A stretch of 60,000 nt of DNA, from NCBI RefSeq assembly GCF_008831285.2, contig NC_045140.1, forward strand, positions 353,528-413,527. The letters are read 5' to 3'. The stretch's first letter is position 1. Each line of letters starts with the position of its first letter. A program made the translations under genes and the position numbers. Shown here piece after piece: positions 38,086-50,393 of this stretch. The notes beneath the pieces were generated by a model that ran no database searches, had not been told where the DNA came from, and saw only the letters and a list, made by a program, of their open reading frames with translations. The stretch comes from Nymphaea colorata (taxonomy: Eukaryota; Streptophyta; Magnoliopsida; Nymphaeales; Nymphaeaceae).

Positions 38086-41000
38086 CAACAAGGGTAGCAC
38101 AATCATGCCGCAAGGAGGCTCATATTCAAAGGGTTCAAGATTTGAATCCTGTGGCCGTTGTAACACTCGAATGTGTTACTAATTTGGGTTGCAAATGGTG
38201 GCAAGCACAACATCTGAGTTGAATGATGTATTATATGTCTAACTAAGTCTTCAAGCAAGACATAACTTTAGAAACATAAGGATAATGGTATAGCCATGGG
38301 AGTCTTATGCTAGATGTAGCTTTCCCTAAATAAACATTAAAATATATTAACATGTGTTCTTGTCCCCTATGTGATTCATTTCAACCATTCTTTAATTGTT
38401 TCATGCTGAGGGGCAGGAACCAGGAAGAAGGCGGAGGGTACAGATCCCTTCATTTTTTTTAAAACTCTTATAACGTACATAAAGTACACAAACATGTACG
38501 CACAAGGGTGCATGTAGAAACACACACATAGGAAAAAACCAATATAGTTACTGGACCTCCATACACTATACTTTATGAGAATCATCTAAGCTATCAGTTC
38601 TAAGGAGATCAAATGGTGAGATTAAGAAATAGAGAATCAAAATTATTTTTAAGAGATCAAAATACCCTTCAAACTAGGTAAGGACTCTCTTATAAGGAAA
38701 CCCATTTGTCTTTTTTTTTTCTTAAATTTCGTCCCACTTTTGTCACACACAAATCATATTCCTTTAACAAAGATCCATCACCCTTATTTAGAAGTGTTTG
38801 AATCTCTTGAAAAAATCATATTTTTTTTTTCATTTTATCTTGTGGATTTATTCGTTTGTATTTTGATGGAAAATCCTCTAGCTTCTCACAACATAATGCA
38901 TCGGGCATTGTGGTTAATCATATACACTTGATGCATTGCATCGAGTGGTTGTAATTAGATAGTGCACAAGATAGCTAGAGTGTATATATATACATATATT
39001 TTCTATTAAAATTTTTGCCAAGATATCCATGCCCAAAATTGTTATATTAATGTCACTATGTTGTACTTCTTTTAAAGAACAATTTTTTTTTTTTTTTTAC
39101 TTTTTAAGTGTTGGACATATCATAAAGATGCGATTTGAGGCTTGAGATATTTTCTTGTGAAACCGCTGTGGAGTTGAGAGGGAATCTAATCTTTGGCCAA
39201 GACAACTGACTGCAACCTTGAAGGGACAAGATTCCAACTGATATAAATGATGTGAATGTTTGTTAAGAAGAACTTTATGTTTTTTAACACCTGCTTTTTG
39301 TATGCATGCGCTGAACACCTTGTTAATTTGTTTTTAGAAATAATTGAGTATTATGTTCATCGTTTGAGTTAACAACATCATTCATTTTTCTCATAATATG
39401 AACACAAAGTTTTTGGATGATATGTTTTAAGGAACATGTGTTGTTTCAAAAAAAATAAAAATAAATAAATAAACAAATAAATAAATATATATATATATAT
39501 ACACACACACACAACACACACACACATGTTATCAAATGCTTCTAATGAATCCATATGACAGCATCAAACACCAGCCAAACGTGAGAACTAAGTCGCACAA
39601 GGGAAGACGATTGATACAAAGGAAAATTACTGAAACTATTTAAGAGGATATTAACTACGCTCAAGCAATTAAACAGTGACTTGAGTATCTCCAAGGGCAT
39701 GAGAAAAGGAAGGTCCAAGCCTCAATATTTAAAAGAGAGACAAGATGGAAGAAAGAAGAACTTGAAGAGTAGTTCCAGGGTTTGTCTATCCCAATCGCTG
39801 AGGCTAGTTTTTGTGAGATAATCGAGTAATGAAGTAGGGACTCATTAGTCCCCCAAAACTTGGACTGACGTATTCTTGAGAGGGTTGGTGTAATGGTTAG
39901 ATGGGGGCTGGTAGGCATTTCTGTTTTGAACTCTTGTAGCATCAACTTTTTATGCAACAAAAGGAGGTTACCTATATGCAAGTTGAAATATGATAGAAGC
40001 ATGAAACACCAAAAGCAGCCCCGAACCTGAGTATGAAGGAAGAAAAGAGGCTTCAGCCTTCACTTGGGTGGTAGGATTAAGCTCATGTTCACCCATAATG
40101 GCTTATAGATGCAGTTACACTTTCTCATTTAGATTATGACGGAGGCAACTAAGGGGTTATTTGGCAACAACAACAACATATTATTATTTCATGCATATGC
40201 ACCAAATTATAGATACATGAAACAATAACATATTATTATGGGGTTGTTTGACAATTGAAACAATACCTAAATATTTTGTAAACTTATCTAAAACATGAAG
40301 GCAGGTTCATAAAAGTAGAACATTTTAATATTTTATGAATATGCTCCAATGCTTAAAAAAAGGTTCATGGACTACCTAGGCAGTGTCCCAATTACAAAGC
40401 ACCTCCTAAAGCACTTTTCTCTTTCTCGTGAAAATAAATTCTTTTCAATCTTATAACAAATTGAACTCATTCTTTCAAAAATGAAACTGCATTAGCCAGC
40501 GGTGGTGCCTTGGAGCCACCAATACAAGTCTGGTGTAGGCAATTCATGTAATTTTGAAGTCATCACAACAACGCCATTTTTCTCATTTTTCCACTCAAAC
40601 TTTTGATAGGCTGGTGTGAAGGGCCAAGAATCTTCACCACTTGCCACGACATCACAAAATGATAAGGATTCTAGTTGTGGATGCGAGAATTTGGACATCA
40701 CTGTCATATCTTGGAGAAAAAACAAGCTAACAATTGGGAAAAAACAGGCCCGACATGTCCACATGAACAATCACCATCGCCGTATCGTCATCATCGTCGT
40801 CAACAGGGTATAATGATATCCACTTATCCAAAAACCACGTGATACCAACCAATGAGGGGCTACATATGTGCAAAGCCCAACGTGAACCCACCTGAATGCA
40901 TGATGTACAGATTAACGAACACATGTAGGAAAATGGTTTTTCTTGACGTTGAATCTCCATGCATTCCATGACAATATAAGGCAAAAGACAAAAACATCTA

Positions 41001-41184
41001 AAATCGAAATCGAACTACCAATGCTCAATCATCTGACCCCTTAACTATTTCTACTAATGATTAATCTCCATGAAAATAAAAGGAGAAATTCAAAAGGCAT
41101 CAAATAAAAGAAACACCTACTTCTACTACAATCTAGTAATTTCATACTGGAACGGACGGTTTAAGAACTGGTAGAAAATATCAA
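38086..41184. other. Intergenic stretch, no gene recognised
   Basis: It lies between the original segment and its second copy. It holds AAAT/TA/AC microsatellites near 39462-39527 and AT-rich DNA. At about 39893-39930 there is a short GGTTGGTGTAATGGTTAGATGGGG reminiscent of a SINE A box, with no clear element around it. On the minus strand, 40984-40492 has two adjacent open frames that I do not recognise. Confidence 0.5.
40492..40984 (-). other. Two unrecognised adjacent open frames
   Basis: An 85-codon frame (40984-40727) reads into WFLDKWISLYPV, an aspartate run and DMSGLFFPN. An overlapping 92-codon frame (40770-40492) contains PQLESLSFCDVV and FTPAYQKFEWKNEK. The amino-acid mix looks more protein-like than the surrounding chance frames, so this could be a gene fragment with one frameshift. 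No family is recognised and no function is proposed. Confidence 0.2.
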
Positions 41185-42254
41185 TGTGAAAATATTCCCT
41201 CTCTTTATTGAGAAAACAATAAGACATCTAAGATGGTTATTTAATCTAAAAAGTTACAAATGAAAAAGTCTCATCATAATCAATGTCATATTTTTTGGTG
41301 CATTTTGTAAGTAATCGTGTTCTATATTTTCAAGAAGGTAGGTCTTGTATTCTTCATGCTATGGTTCTATTGAGGGCTTTGAGTTCCTTGCCCATAACTT
41401 CTCTCTATTCAAAGATACTCTCAACTTCTTCACAGATTCTTCGCTTAAAGTCAGAGTTAGATAGGTGATCAAAAGGTTTCATATGAGGCAACCTACTAGG
41501 TATCTTCCTAATCATTTCTGATCCTTGAGGAGGTTCACTAGTTTGAAAACTTTGGCTAGGTTCAGTTTATTGGAAATCTCTACCAAGGGTACTTTGAGGG
41601 AGTTTATAATCCTATCAGTATAGGCCATAGATTTTTGTGATGTTCCCTTTAAGGTAGATCATTTAATGATTTGAGAGTGAAGTCAATATCTATTTCTTGC
41701 TCTTCTACATATTAATAGTCACAATAACTATTTGTAAATGACAAAGCAAACAAGAAAAAATACTCGATGTCATCATGAGGGCTCATTTTTCAAATCTATT
41801 TTCATTTTTTACGAGAGTTACATTTTTAGATGCATGTACTTTATCATTCTTAGCATTATAACATCGGACCTACCCTTTTCCGGGTTTCAGAAAAGTTGAA
41901 AACCAAGAGAAACACAATCAAATAGCTTTTTACAATGTTCTAAAATGCATGACGTGACATGTATTAGTGAGACCATAGACACATGACATCACTTAAAAAA
42001 GCGTAAAATTATTTTTCTTAAATTTAGAGAATAGGAAAAAAATACGAAAATATGAGAAATAAGAAAAATCAAGAAAAATGCCATTCCTCTGAAAAATATA
42101 GAAAAAACCTATAATTTATAAACATAAAAAAGTAATGAATTAGCAGTTCTCAATTTCTGATCCAAAGATGGCATGATCCATTAGTCTAATATAAAACTTT
42201 AGTTTAAACATTAGGCAATAAAGTTGTTAAGTATAAAATCCGAATGTAAAACTA

Positions 42255-42560
42255 TCACTACAAAAAACATAAGCATTACCGACGGTCACAAAATGTTGGT
42301 GAAACTAAATCACACGCCTGTAATCGTTTTACCCACGTTTTGTGTTTTTGTTGATGAAAAGGGTGTTGGCAAGAATCATCGCCGACACACTATACATGTG
42401 AGTCGGTGCAGGGTATCACAGGGGCGACCGAGACGTAGGTAAATATTGACTATTGTGGACAATAGCTCCACCACTGGACGTTGATGAAAATGCTTATTAC
42501 CGATATTTGTCTCCAAACGTAAAAGTTGCCTTTCACCAACATTAGAGTTCCCACGCGTAT
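42255..42560 (+). mobile_element. CACTA-like transposon remnant
   Basis: An insert absent from the original at about 22180-22250 begins CACTACAAAAAACATAAG, matching the plant CACTA (En/Spm) terminal form CACTACAAGAAA. ACCGACGG and related motifs follow within 40 bp, as in subterminal regions. No matching inverted right end (TTTGTAGTG) is seen, so the element is truncated. Confidence 0.55.
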
Positions 42561-43211
42561 GTGAAACCATCTTTTTTGGAAATGTATCGTTCATCTTCTC
42601 TGTCGATGGTAATTAATTCTTCATCTTCCTCTAGCTATACAGCAGCAAGTTCTTCCTCAATCCATGTATCTGATTCATCAAAGTGCTCCAAGCTTATGGG
42701 ATTAATTTGTTTCCTAGCTTTCCTGTTGATGTTTTCTCCAGCTCCCTAAACAAATAGCAAAATAATCGACACACATGAAATAATTATATAATATATATTA
42801 ACTTATAACTGTATATTAGTTTACTGCTCGTCTCTCAAACACATATTAATTAAACATAAACAATGTCATTCTATCATTTTTATTTGAATATATTCCTCTT
42901 CTTGATGTGGATTTTTTGAAAAGCATACTCCTTTTGTATCTTCTTCCATGGTATGTCTGATTGAAAATTTTAATTGCAAAAGCTTAAAGAGTTCTCCCAT
43001 ATTTGCATATGAACAGAAAAATATGAGAAAACTGCAAATATGAAAAATAATTATAAAGGTGAAAGACTAAGCAAAAAATTTCATTAGAATATACCTGGAT
43101 TCACTGTTGTCATGTTTCAGGTGATCGGGTCTGTTTCTTGTCATGTTACCTTGGCCATTATCATATATTTCCATCTCACTATAAATGATGTCTTTCATGT
43201 CAACTTTGAAC

Positions 43212-43545
43212 CATAGTCTCAAAAAACATGTTTTTTTTTCTTGTAAAAAATCCATCAAAATTTTAAAACTCAAAAAACAATTCAGCCGAATAGAACAGCA
43301 AAAAAACGCCAATACGAAAAAAACGCGTTTACATGGTTTTTTTTTTCCTTTTTTCATGTTTGGCGTTTTTTTAATATGAAACTGCATGTTTCCATTTTCT
43401 AGTTTTTACTTGTTGCTTATCTACTTATTTTGATGCTGCATTTTTAATATTTTAAATTTTTTTAAAAAATTCCCGCATTTTCCCCCTTTTTCTCAAGTTT
43501 GTCAGAAAAACCTCACTGTTTAAAACGCTAAGACGATGTTTGTGA
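43212..43545. mobile_element. Duplicated copy of family 3 relative MITE
   Basis: Counterpart of 22915-23243. It keeps the target duplication CTTTGAAC on both sides (43204-43211 and 43546-43553) but has lost the last few bases of its right inverted repeat. Confidence 0.7.
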
Positions 43546-43868
43546 CTTTGAACTTTGAAGATTAGCGTCCCAGCACAGTCTAGTAGCCGTGTATTCACTT
43601 TATTCATTTTGGATGTGGCCGAATCCATCTGTGCAAGACATGGTGGCCACAATGAAGTCACCAGTCTGCCTCTTTACAGTCTCCTAGATATGCTTACACA
43701 ATCTTATTCCCTAGAGTTTTATCCATGGCTTCATATGTACCGATAACAAGTCTATCTTTGCTGCCAACCAATATCAGAAATTTCACCAAGGAGATGTTGA
43801 TTTCAACGCTGATTCCAGTAACTTGACTTCACACATGATTCCCATAATAGGATATGACATCCACAACT

Positions 43869-43932
<64 letters not shown>

Positions 43933-43934
43933 AA
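43869..43934. repeat. Compound microsatellite (TC)n(TA)n(CA)n
   Basis: Three dinucleotide tracts join without gaps. Confidence 0.9.
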
Positions 43935-44699
43935 AGTTCTCAGAATGTAGCAAAAAAAAAACAAAAAAAAAGTCTTGTAATTTAAGTGTATGGTTTCTAT
44001 TTCTTTTGTTAATTTTAAGAAAAGATTTTTCATTACTGTCAATAATTTTTTAAGATGGCTAGAAAAATCATCTTTCCCAATTTTGTATTACTTGTTGCAT
44101 AAGCATCACTGTTTGAAATTTTGAGTCCATCCTAAGAGAAGCAAAAGTTTTAAAAAAGCTTGCAAAACTTGTCTCAATTATTAGATCAATGATTATCCAC
44201 ACTGGCAACAGAAAAGGAAGTTCGAACTCAACCTGAAAAGCCTAGCATCCAGCTTCCTAAAGTAAATTTACTTGTGCCCAAATTTGCGAGTCGCCTATTG
44301 GAATAGACCGAACAAGCTGTTAGCAAATACTGTAAAAACTTGGGTTGATGTCGCTTTCTAACTTTTATCTTGGAAAATAGTTGAGCTTCATTTCTTTCTC
44401 ATGGCTAGAAAATGGACTACTGTTTGACTGGTATGAAGGAAAATTATTTATATGTTGCACAATCCGGCCATCTATGTGCATAATTTTGTCAATTCTATGT
44501 AAGTCCTTTGAAAAGGTTTATTCTTATTGGTTGGTGGACACTAGATTGCAGGAGTAAGTTTGTATATTATCACTACTTTTCTGCACCCCATAACCTGGTT
44601 GTTTGAAGAGTTTAAACCTTCTAAAATGAATGTTTCTCATGTACTTATTTCAAAAACTGACCTCACATAAAACTCAGGTTTGGAAACTGTCCTGGTGTG

Positions 44700-44729
44700 T
44701 TTGTGTGTGGGTGTGTGTGAGCGAGAGAG

Positions 44730-44771
<42 letters not shown>
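44700..44771. repeat. (GT)n(GA)n microsatellite
   Basis: A GTGTG stretch is followed by about 18 GA units. It mirrors the (TC)n and CACACA tract at 31240-31330 of the original, reversed. Confidence 0.9.
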
Positions 44772-44772
<1 letters not shown>

Positions 44773-45590
44773 GGACAGAAACAGAGAAACATTCATTTTA
44801 GAAGATCGCTCAGAATTATGTTTACATCAGTAAACTCGTAGTATCACATTTGACAAAAAGGGAAAAGCTTATTGGCTATACACCACGTATGAACTCTGTA
44901 GTTAAGGAGGAGGACATGTTTTGATAATCTAGAACAGATACAGCCAACGTATCCAGATCACCTGTTCTATTAACAGAGAGATGTGCACCCGGAGAGCCAC
45001 AACATTCTCCCGTCTCATCTCAAATTAGGAGATATTCTCAGCCTTTTTCTTTCATGGTATTATGACCAAAGGGACAAGTTTTTGAACAGCCATGGGGGAA
45101 GGAAAAATCAGCACAGTATACCGTACCACCAATCTGTATAACTCTAAAATGCTGAGTCTGCCCAGCCGAAAGATCCTCACTGCAAATAAACACATGCTCA
45201 ATACCAACTGAATATGAAGTTTCACAAACAAGTACCGGAACTTGCAAAAATGTACTACAGTAGAATATTATCTTTCAATTGGAAATCCAAAAAATGAAAA
45301 ATGAAACATCTAAATTTTCTTTTCTCTGGACATATGCTGAGAACACTTTCGGTTTAAACTTTAAAGATCCAAGGAACACCAAATGATCAGATGGTTAAGC
45401 CGACTCCAAAAATTAGGGGATGTTTGATGGCATGAACAAATCCACCATGCACAATCAGCCACACCAACTCCATGCATGTTTGATGGGTGGCATATTTCAT
45501 GGATAACTTTTATATAGAAGAAAATTTATCTAGGCCATCAAACACTATCAGGGAAGGGCTCTCTCTTGTAATAAGGACACAATGACTAAG

Positions 45591-46310
45591 TGTCACGGGC
45601 CGACTCTTTCGAGCCCAGCTTGGCCCGCGCGGCGCCGAAGGTCTCCCGAAAGCCTTCGGCCAGCCTGACTCTCTCTTGAGTTAGCGGAAGCGTTCATCAA
45701 TCTGTTGGGACTGTGGACTAGACGAAAAGTGCAAAACACTCGGCACACCATCACCCAGGTTTTATCCCATTGTAGACCATCGGCAAGCTGTGGCTATGAG
45801 GCCCTGTCAGAACTTCACCATTCCTTCAAGTGCCTATCTATTTCCATGCGAAATTTGGGTGGGGGTAGACTTCCCTTGAAAAGAAGTCCCAACCGAAGCC
45901 AGTTGACGACTATATGTCATTAAATAAGGTGGCCGGCCATCGCCCTACTCGACGATGAGCATTCACTTGCTCACCCCTACGTGACTCTACGCGGTTGTAG
46001 AACGCAGCATATGTGTCCACTGGGGGAATTGCTCTTAACCCACGCGCACCCTATTGTGCATCCAAACACTACGCGTGGGGAACCTATTTGATTCCCCAAC
46101 GACGGACTTGCACTTCCAAAGGGACTGCTCACCTTGATGCATTTATACGCTTCGTCGCTGCACCACCGTACTGCACATTCCACGTGCATTGCTTTCTGCT
46201 TGACTCAGTGTCCGATTGAATCCCACATACTTCCCGAGCTATGCCTAAGCTGGCCAAGCAGCATATCCATCTACTAGCTTGGCCGGGCCAGACATAGTCG
46301 GCCAACAACA
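45591..46310 (-). repeat. 3' LTR (relative to the element) of the nonautonomous retrotransposon
   Basis: On the minus strand it starts TGTTGTTGGCC right after the polypurine tract and ends GTGACA at the target duplication. It is the pair of 47386-48106. Confidence 0.88.
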
Positions 46311-46422
46311 CTCTCCCACCTTCAAAATCGTCACTGTCCTCAGTAACTTTGCCCCGAACAAGAGAAGTTCAACAACCATTCCCTTCATTTCTTTTGAAAT
46401 TAGCCTAAGTCCGTTCGTTTGG

Positions 46423-47356
46423 TTGACACACCCGTCACGTCGCAGCAACTCGCCTATCGGGTGTTTTGCCTATAATCCATTCCTTAGTATCTTCCCACTT
46501 TTCTATTACTGTTTGTATTTTTTCTTAGCAAAGTCCGGAACATCTCCGATGACCACTAAGTCTCAAACTTCCAAACTGTGTTGCCAATCCGTGCACATGC
46601 TCCATCCTCGAGTCATGTCAACACTTAGGGCACTTGCCATCCTAGACAATCCTTTTCCACGTCGGGTCTCTTACCCTATCTATCTCAGCGAGCGGCTCTC
46701 TTGGTCCTTCTGCTCCTGACGGCCAGATACCATCTTCGGAACGTGTGATCTCCATCTGGTCAACACTAACCCGGTTACCTGAACTAGTGTTCGACGAACA
46801 TGCCCAAACCCTTAGGGCATCAAACAAACCAATATTTTTCAGAACCACTTGTTTGTTATCATTGCAGCGTTCTCATCTTTCAAGTTCCCTTGACACACCC
46901 GTCACGTCGCAGCAACTCGCCTATCGGGTGTTTTGCCTATAATCCATTCCTTAGTATCTTCCCACTTTTCTATTACTGTTTGTATTTTTTCTTAGCAAAG
47001 TCCGGAACATCTCCGATGACCACTAAGTCTCAAACTTTCAAACTGTGTTGCCAATCCGTGCACATGCTCCATCCTCGAGTCATGTCAACACTTAGGGCAC
47101 TTGCCATCCTAGACAATCCTTTTCCACGTCGGGTCTCTTACCCTATCTATCTCAGCGAGCGGCTCTCTTGGTCCTTCTGCTCCTGACGGCCAGATACCAT
47201 CTTCGGAACGTGTGATCTCCATCTGGTCAACACTAACCCGGTTACCTGAACTAGTGTTCGACGAACATGCCCAAACCCTTAGGGCATCAAACAAACCAAT
47301 ATTTTTCAGAACCACTTGTTTGTTATCATTGCAGCGTTCTCATCTTTCAAGTTCCC
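46423..47356. repeat. 467-bp perfect-looking tandem duplication inside the retrotransposon
   Basis: Units 46423-46889 and 46890-47356 start TTGACACACCCGTCACGTC. By eye they differ at about one base (CTTCCAAACTG versus CTTTCAAACTG), far less than the two LTRs differ. So this duplication is younger than the insertion. Confidence 0.93.
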
Positions 47357-47385
47357 TCCGAGAAATCGTCTGCTTTGATACCACT

Positions 47386-48106
47386 TGTCATGGGCCGACT
47401 CTTTCGAGCCCTGCTTGGCCCGCGCGGCGCCGAATGTCTCCCGAAAGCCTTCAGCCAGCCCGACTCTCTCTTGAGTTAGCGGAAGCGTTCATCAAGTTGT
47501 TGGGACTGTGGACTAGACGAAGAGTGCAAAACACTCGGCACACCATTACTCAGGTTTTATCCCATTGTAGACTATCGGCAAGCCGTGACTATGATGCCCT
47601 GTCAGAACTTCGCCATTCCTTTAAGTGCCTATCTATTTCTATACGAAATCTGGGTGGGAGTAGACTTCCCTTGAGAGGAAGTCCTCAGCCGAAGCCAGTT
47701 GACGACTATATGTCATTAAGTAAGGCGGCCGACAATCACCCCACTCGACGATGAACATTCACTTGCTCACCCCCGCGTGACTCTACGCGGTTGTGGAATG
47801 CAGCATATGCGTCCACTGGTGGAATTGCCCCTAACCCACGCGCACCCCCTTGTGCATCCAAACACTACGCGTGGGGAACCCATTTGATTCCCCAACGACG
47901 GACTTGCACTTCCAAAGGGACTGTTCACCTTGATGCATTTATACGCTTCGTCGCTGCACCACCGCGCTGCACATTGCACGTGCATTGCTTTCTGCTTGAC
48001 TCAGCGTCCGATTGAATCTCACATGCTTCCCGAGCTATGCCTAAGCTGGCCAAGCAGCATATCCATCTACTAGCTTGGTCGGGCCAGACATAGTCGACCG
48101 GCAACA
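47386..48106 (-). repeat. 5' LTR (relative to the element) of the nonautonomous retrotransposon
   Basis: On the minus strand it starts TGTTGCCGGTCG next to the target duplication and ends CATGACA, followed by two bases and the primer binding site. Confidence 0.88.
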
Positions 48107-48945
48107 CTAAGAGCCTTTCATATAAATCAAAAGGTGTAAAATGACTTTACCATATGCAACATAACATCCATAAAAGCATGCCAATGGAACATAGGTTTTC
48201 TCCTTATATTTGGTTATTGATTAAACTCATGGTTCAAACCGTGGAATTGCAGCATGAATATAAAAATAACTAAAACAACCAAGTTTAATTTCCATTTCAG
48301 AAAGAAACTAGCAATCTGCTTCCATAGATACATCTGCATAGATGATCATGCCAACTGAACCATTAGGATGGCCTTTACAAGCTCCTTCGTTAGAGGATTG
48401 ATGTATCCTACGACCATGTATCTTCCCTAGATTGAAATAGTCACATTTTTATTTGTTTCATAGTAGATAAAAGAACAACAATAAGTTGTTCGTCGTGCCA
48501 ATGTCATTGAGATGTATGTCTTCACAAGGTGGAGTTTTAAGACTTGCATGTGGATATGTCAATCCATTATCCACATGTCTTCACCTTAGAAGCTTGTGGA
48601 TTTGCTGGAGGATATTGTCATTAGGAAAAGAATTTCAACCACTGTTACTCCAATTCTCTTGCTTGTGTGTGATGTCCATACACAAGTTTGCTATCAATTT
48701 ATAGGAAGCTCATAATTTCATAATTGTTTTTTGCATGCTTTGTCTCTCATCAGGAAAAGAAAACTTTCATACTAATACTTGACAAAAACCCTTGCAGTCA
48801 ACGATAAAAGCCAAAAAACTATATCTATGAATGACGGTTTACAGGTATACAACTAAATATACAATTTATCTCATATATGTTCATGAAGAACAACTTATCA
48901 GGTTCTTTTCCCAGAACTTTCTTTTCCTAATGATGGTGATATATA

Positions 48946-49083
48946 CCGCAGGATACGACTCCCCCGCGGGTAGCTCACCCGCTTCGCACTCTCGAGCGGG
49001 GGAGTGCTTCTTTTTTCCCATCGGGAGGGCCCGTCTGCACCTGTAAGACCCACCTCAGGTTTCTGAGGGGGACGGGGGAACCG
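48946..49083. other. GC-rich insert in the second copy, SINE-like but unassigned
   Basis: About 135 bp that the original locus (28905-28960) lacks. ACCGCAG occurs at both borders (48945-48951 and 49080-49086). Inside, GACTCCCCCGC and GCGGGGGAGTG form an inverted repeat around GGGTAGCTCACCCGC. No RNA polymerase III B box or poly(A) tail was found, so the class is open. Confidence 0.5.
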
Positions 49084-49413
49084 CAGATGGAAACTTCCTG
49101 GGTCTTAAAAGCTTTAAAATATTCCTTAACAACCAGAATTCCACTCTCATGATCAAATTCCAATACAAAGTGAAGAAGGCAAAACCGTGATACTCTGCAA
49201 TCTTGCTGATTTATGTTAAGAAATCCAAGTTTTCAAACAGAAGATCTAATTAAGGATAATAAACACATCTTAAACAGTACAAAGGGTCATAATTTGTCAA
49301 AGATTAATTTCTTAAGAATACAAAGGATAAGCAAGCAGTAGAAGTGCCAAAAAGTTCGGAACGTACACCTTACTTGTCTTGGAAAAAAAAACGGCATACC
49401 TAGAACATAAGAA

Positions 49414-50393
49414 TCAGGTGGGAAGAAGTGGTTGTCTCTCATCAGATACAAAGCGATGGATGGTCTGAAAGCCAGAAATCGGAAGGTCAGCGATAGCACA
49501 AAATCATTAAAAAACTCAGCATCTTTCCACTACTTGGAAAACATAGTGAAGGCAAAGATCACTTACTTCTTCATTGGCCCCAGCAGCCATTTCTATGAAA
49601 GATGCATCCTTTGACCTGTAAATAACGTATGTCATGGTTTTGTCGACGAAATAATGCTTGAAAATCAACACTGCTGACACACTTCTCCTCAACCAGAATA
49701 ATATATGTGGAGAAAATTTAGCCACAAAGATATTTACGTTGTTCCATAAGGATTTCAGATCTGACAGTGAGCTGAAAAGTCCAGAGCATAAAATTGGTTC
49801 TTAGAGTATGTAAGACCGAACTCAACATGGATTGTGTTTCCGAAGCAAATAGACAAGAAGTTGATTAACACTCGGGTTACTTTAACCAACATCGTGCAGA
49901 CAGACGAATAAGCCAACGTTAGTAATTTTCGGATTCTTGTATGGGCATGCTTCTGTCAAAATGATTCTTTTCAAGTAAAGCCAACAGTATCACATTTTTA
50001 GTGATTGTGATGTCCACATTGATGATCGATGATTAATTTTTTTTTACAGACCTAACTCGAGAGAGCCAACCTAGATAATCACAAAGTTTATAATAACTAA
50101 CCTATGATTGTGCTGAACCTCCATTATCTCGACAGATCCATTTTGCCCTTCCTTGACCTTGGAAAGTAGTGAAAAGAACTGAAAAAAAAGGAGAAACGGT
50201 GTCACATGCATTTCCATTGTAATAAATGATAAATAAATACATTAAAGAAATAAACTTACCTGATGCATTGATATGAAGACAATAGAGATTCCCAATATAA
50301 AGTTAATGGTCAAAGTATGACCAAATAATGCAGCAGATGCTATGCCAGTAAAGATAGTAGCAACAGTTGATGAATACTTCTTCAGAATGGTGT
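49414..50393 (-). pseudogene. Transporter gene fragment: inverted exons 11-14
   Basis: Exons on the minus strand: 50393-50260 (exon 11, 134 nt, identical to the original), 50178-50102 (exon 12, 3 changes: P to L, one silent, E to G), 49615-49567 (exon 13, identical) and 49464-49414 (exon 14, T to I and G to V). All splice sites are intact, two donors having changed from GTATGT to GTAAGT, and the stop codon is kept. It would encode only the last two membrane segments and the tail of the transporter. There are no exons 1-8 and no promoter, so it is called a fragment. Exon conservation probably reflects a recent origin. Confidence 0.92.

Larger units (their letters stand above)
41185..44602 (+). 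repeat. Second copy, block 1: direct copy of intron 8 (20989-24010)
   Basis: Homology starts at TGTGAAAATATTCCCTC and ends at CATAACCTGGTTGTT. It follows the original in the same orientation with many small indels, and shares the MITE at 22915. An extra insert with a CACTA-like end lies at about 42255-42560. Confidence 0.9.
45591..48106 (-). mobile_element. Nonautonomous LTR retrotransposon (2,516 bp) with perfect 5-bp target duplication
   Basis: Direct LTRs of about 720 bp lie at 45591-46310 and 47386-48106. They begin TGTCA(C/T)GGGCCGACTC and end CAACA. The target duplication is CTAAG (45586-45590 and 48107-48111); the original locus near 30470 has a single site. On the minus strand the PBS is TGGTATCAAAGC (47383-47372), 11 of 12 bases complementary to the initiator methionine tRNA 3' end, and the polypurine tract is GAAGGTGGGAGAG (46323-46311). 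The interior is only 1,075 bp, mostly a tandem duplication, with no gag or pol. It therefore depends on enzymes from elsewhere, like TRIM or small LARD elements. The LTRs differ by roughly 6% in their first 220 bp by eye. Confidence 0.92.

Noticed and set aside
39880-39960. tRNA gene or SINE
   Set aside because: Only an A-box-like stretch is present; no B box, cloverleaf or tail could be traced.
46279-47754. Several 60-180 codon frames in the LTR element
   Set aside because: They cross LTR and tandem-repeat borders on the strand opposite to the element and show no gag or pol motif.
49414-50393. Second functional transporter gene
   Set aside because: Exons 1-8 are absent anywhere on the minus strand, exons 9-10 are broken, and no promoter is visible.
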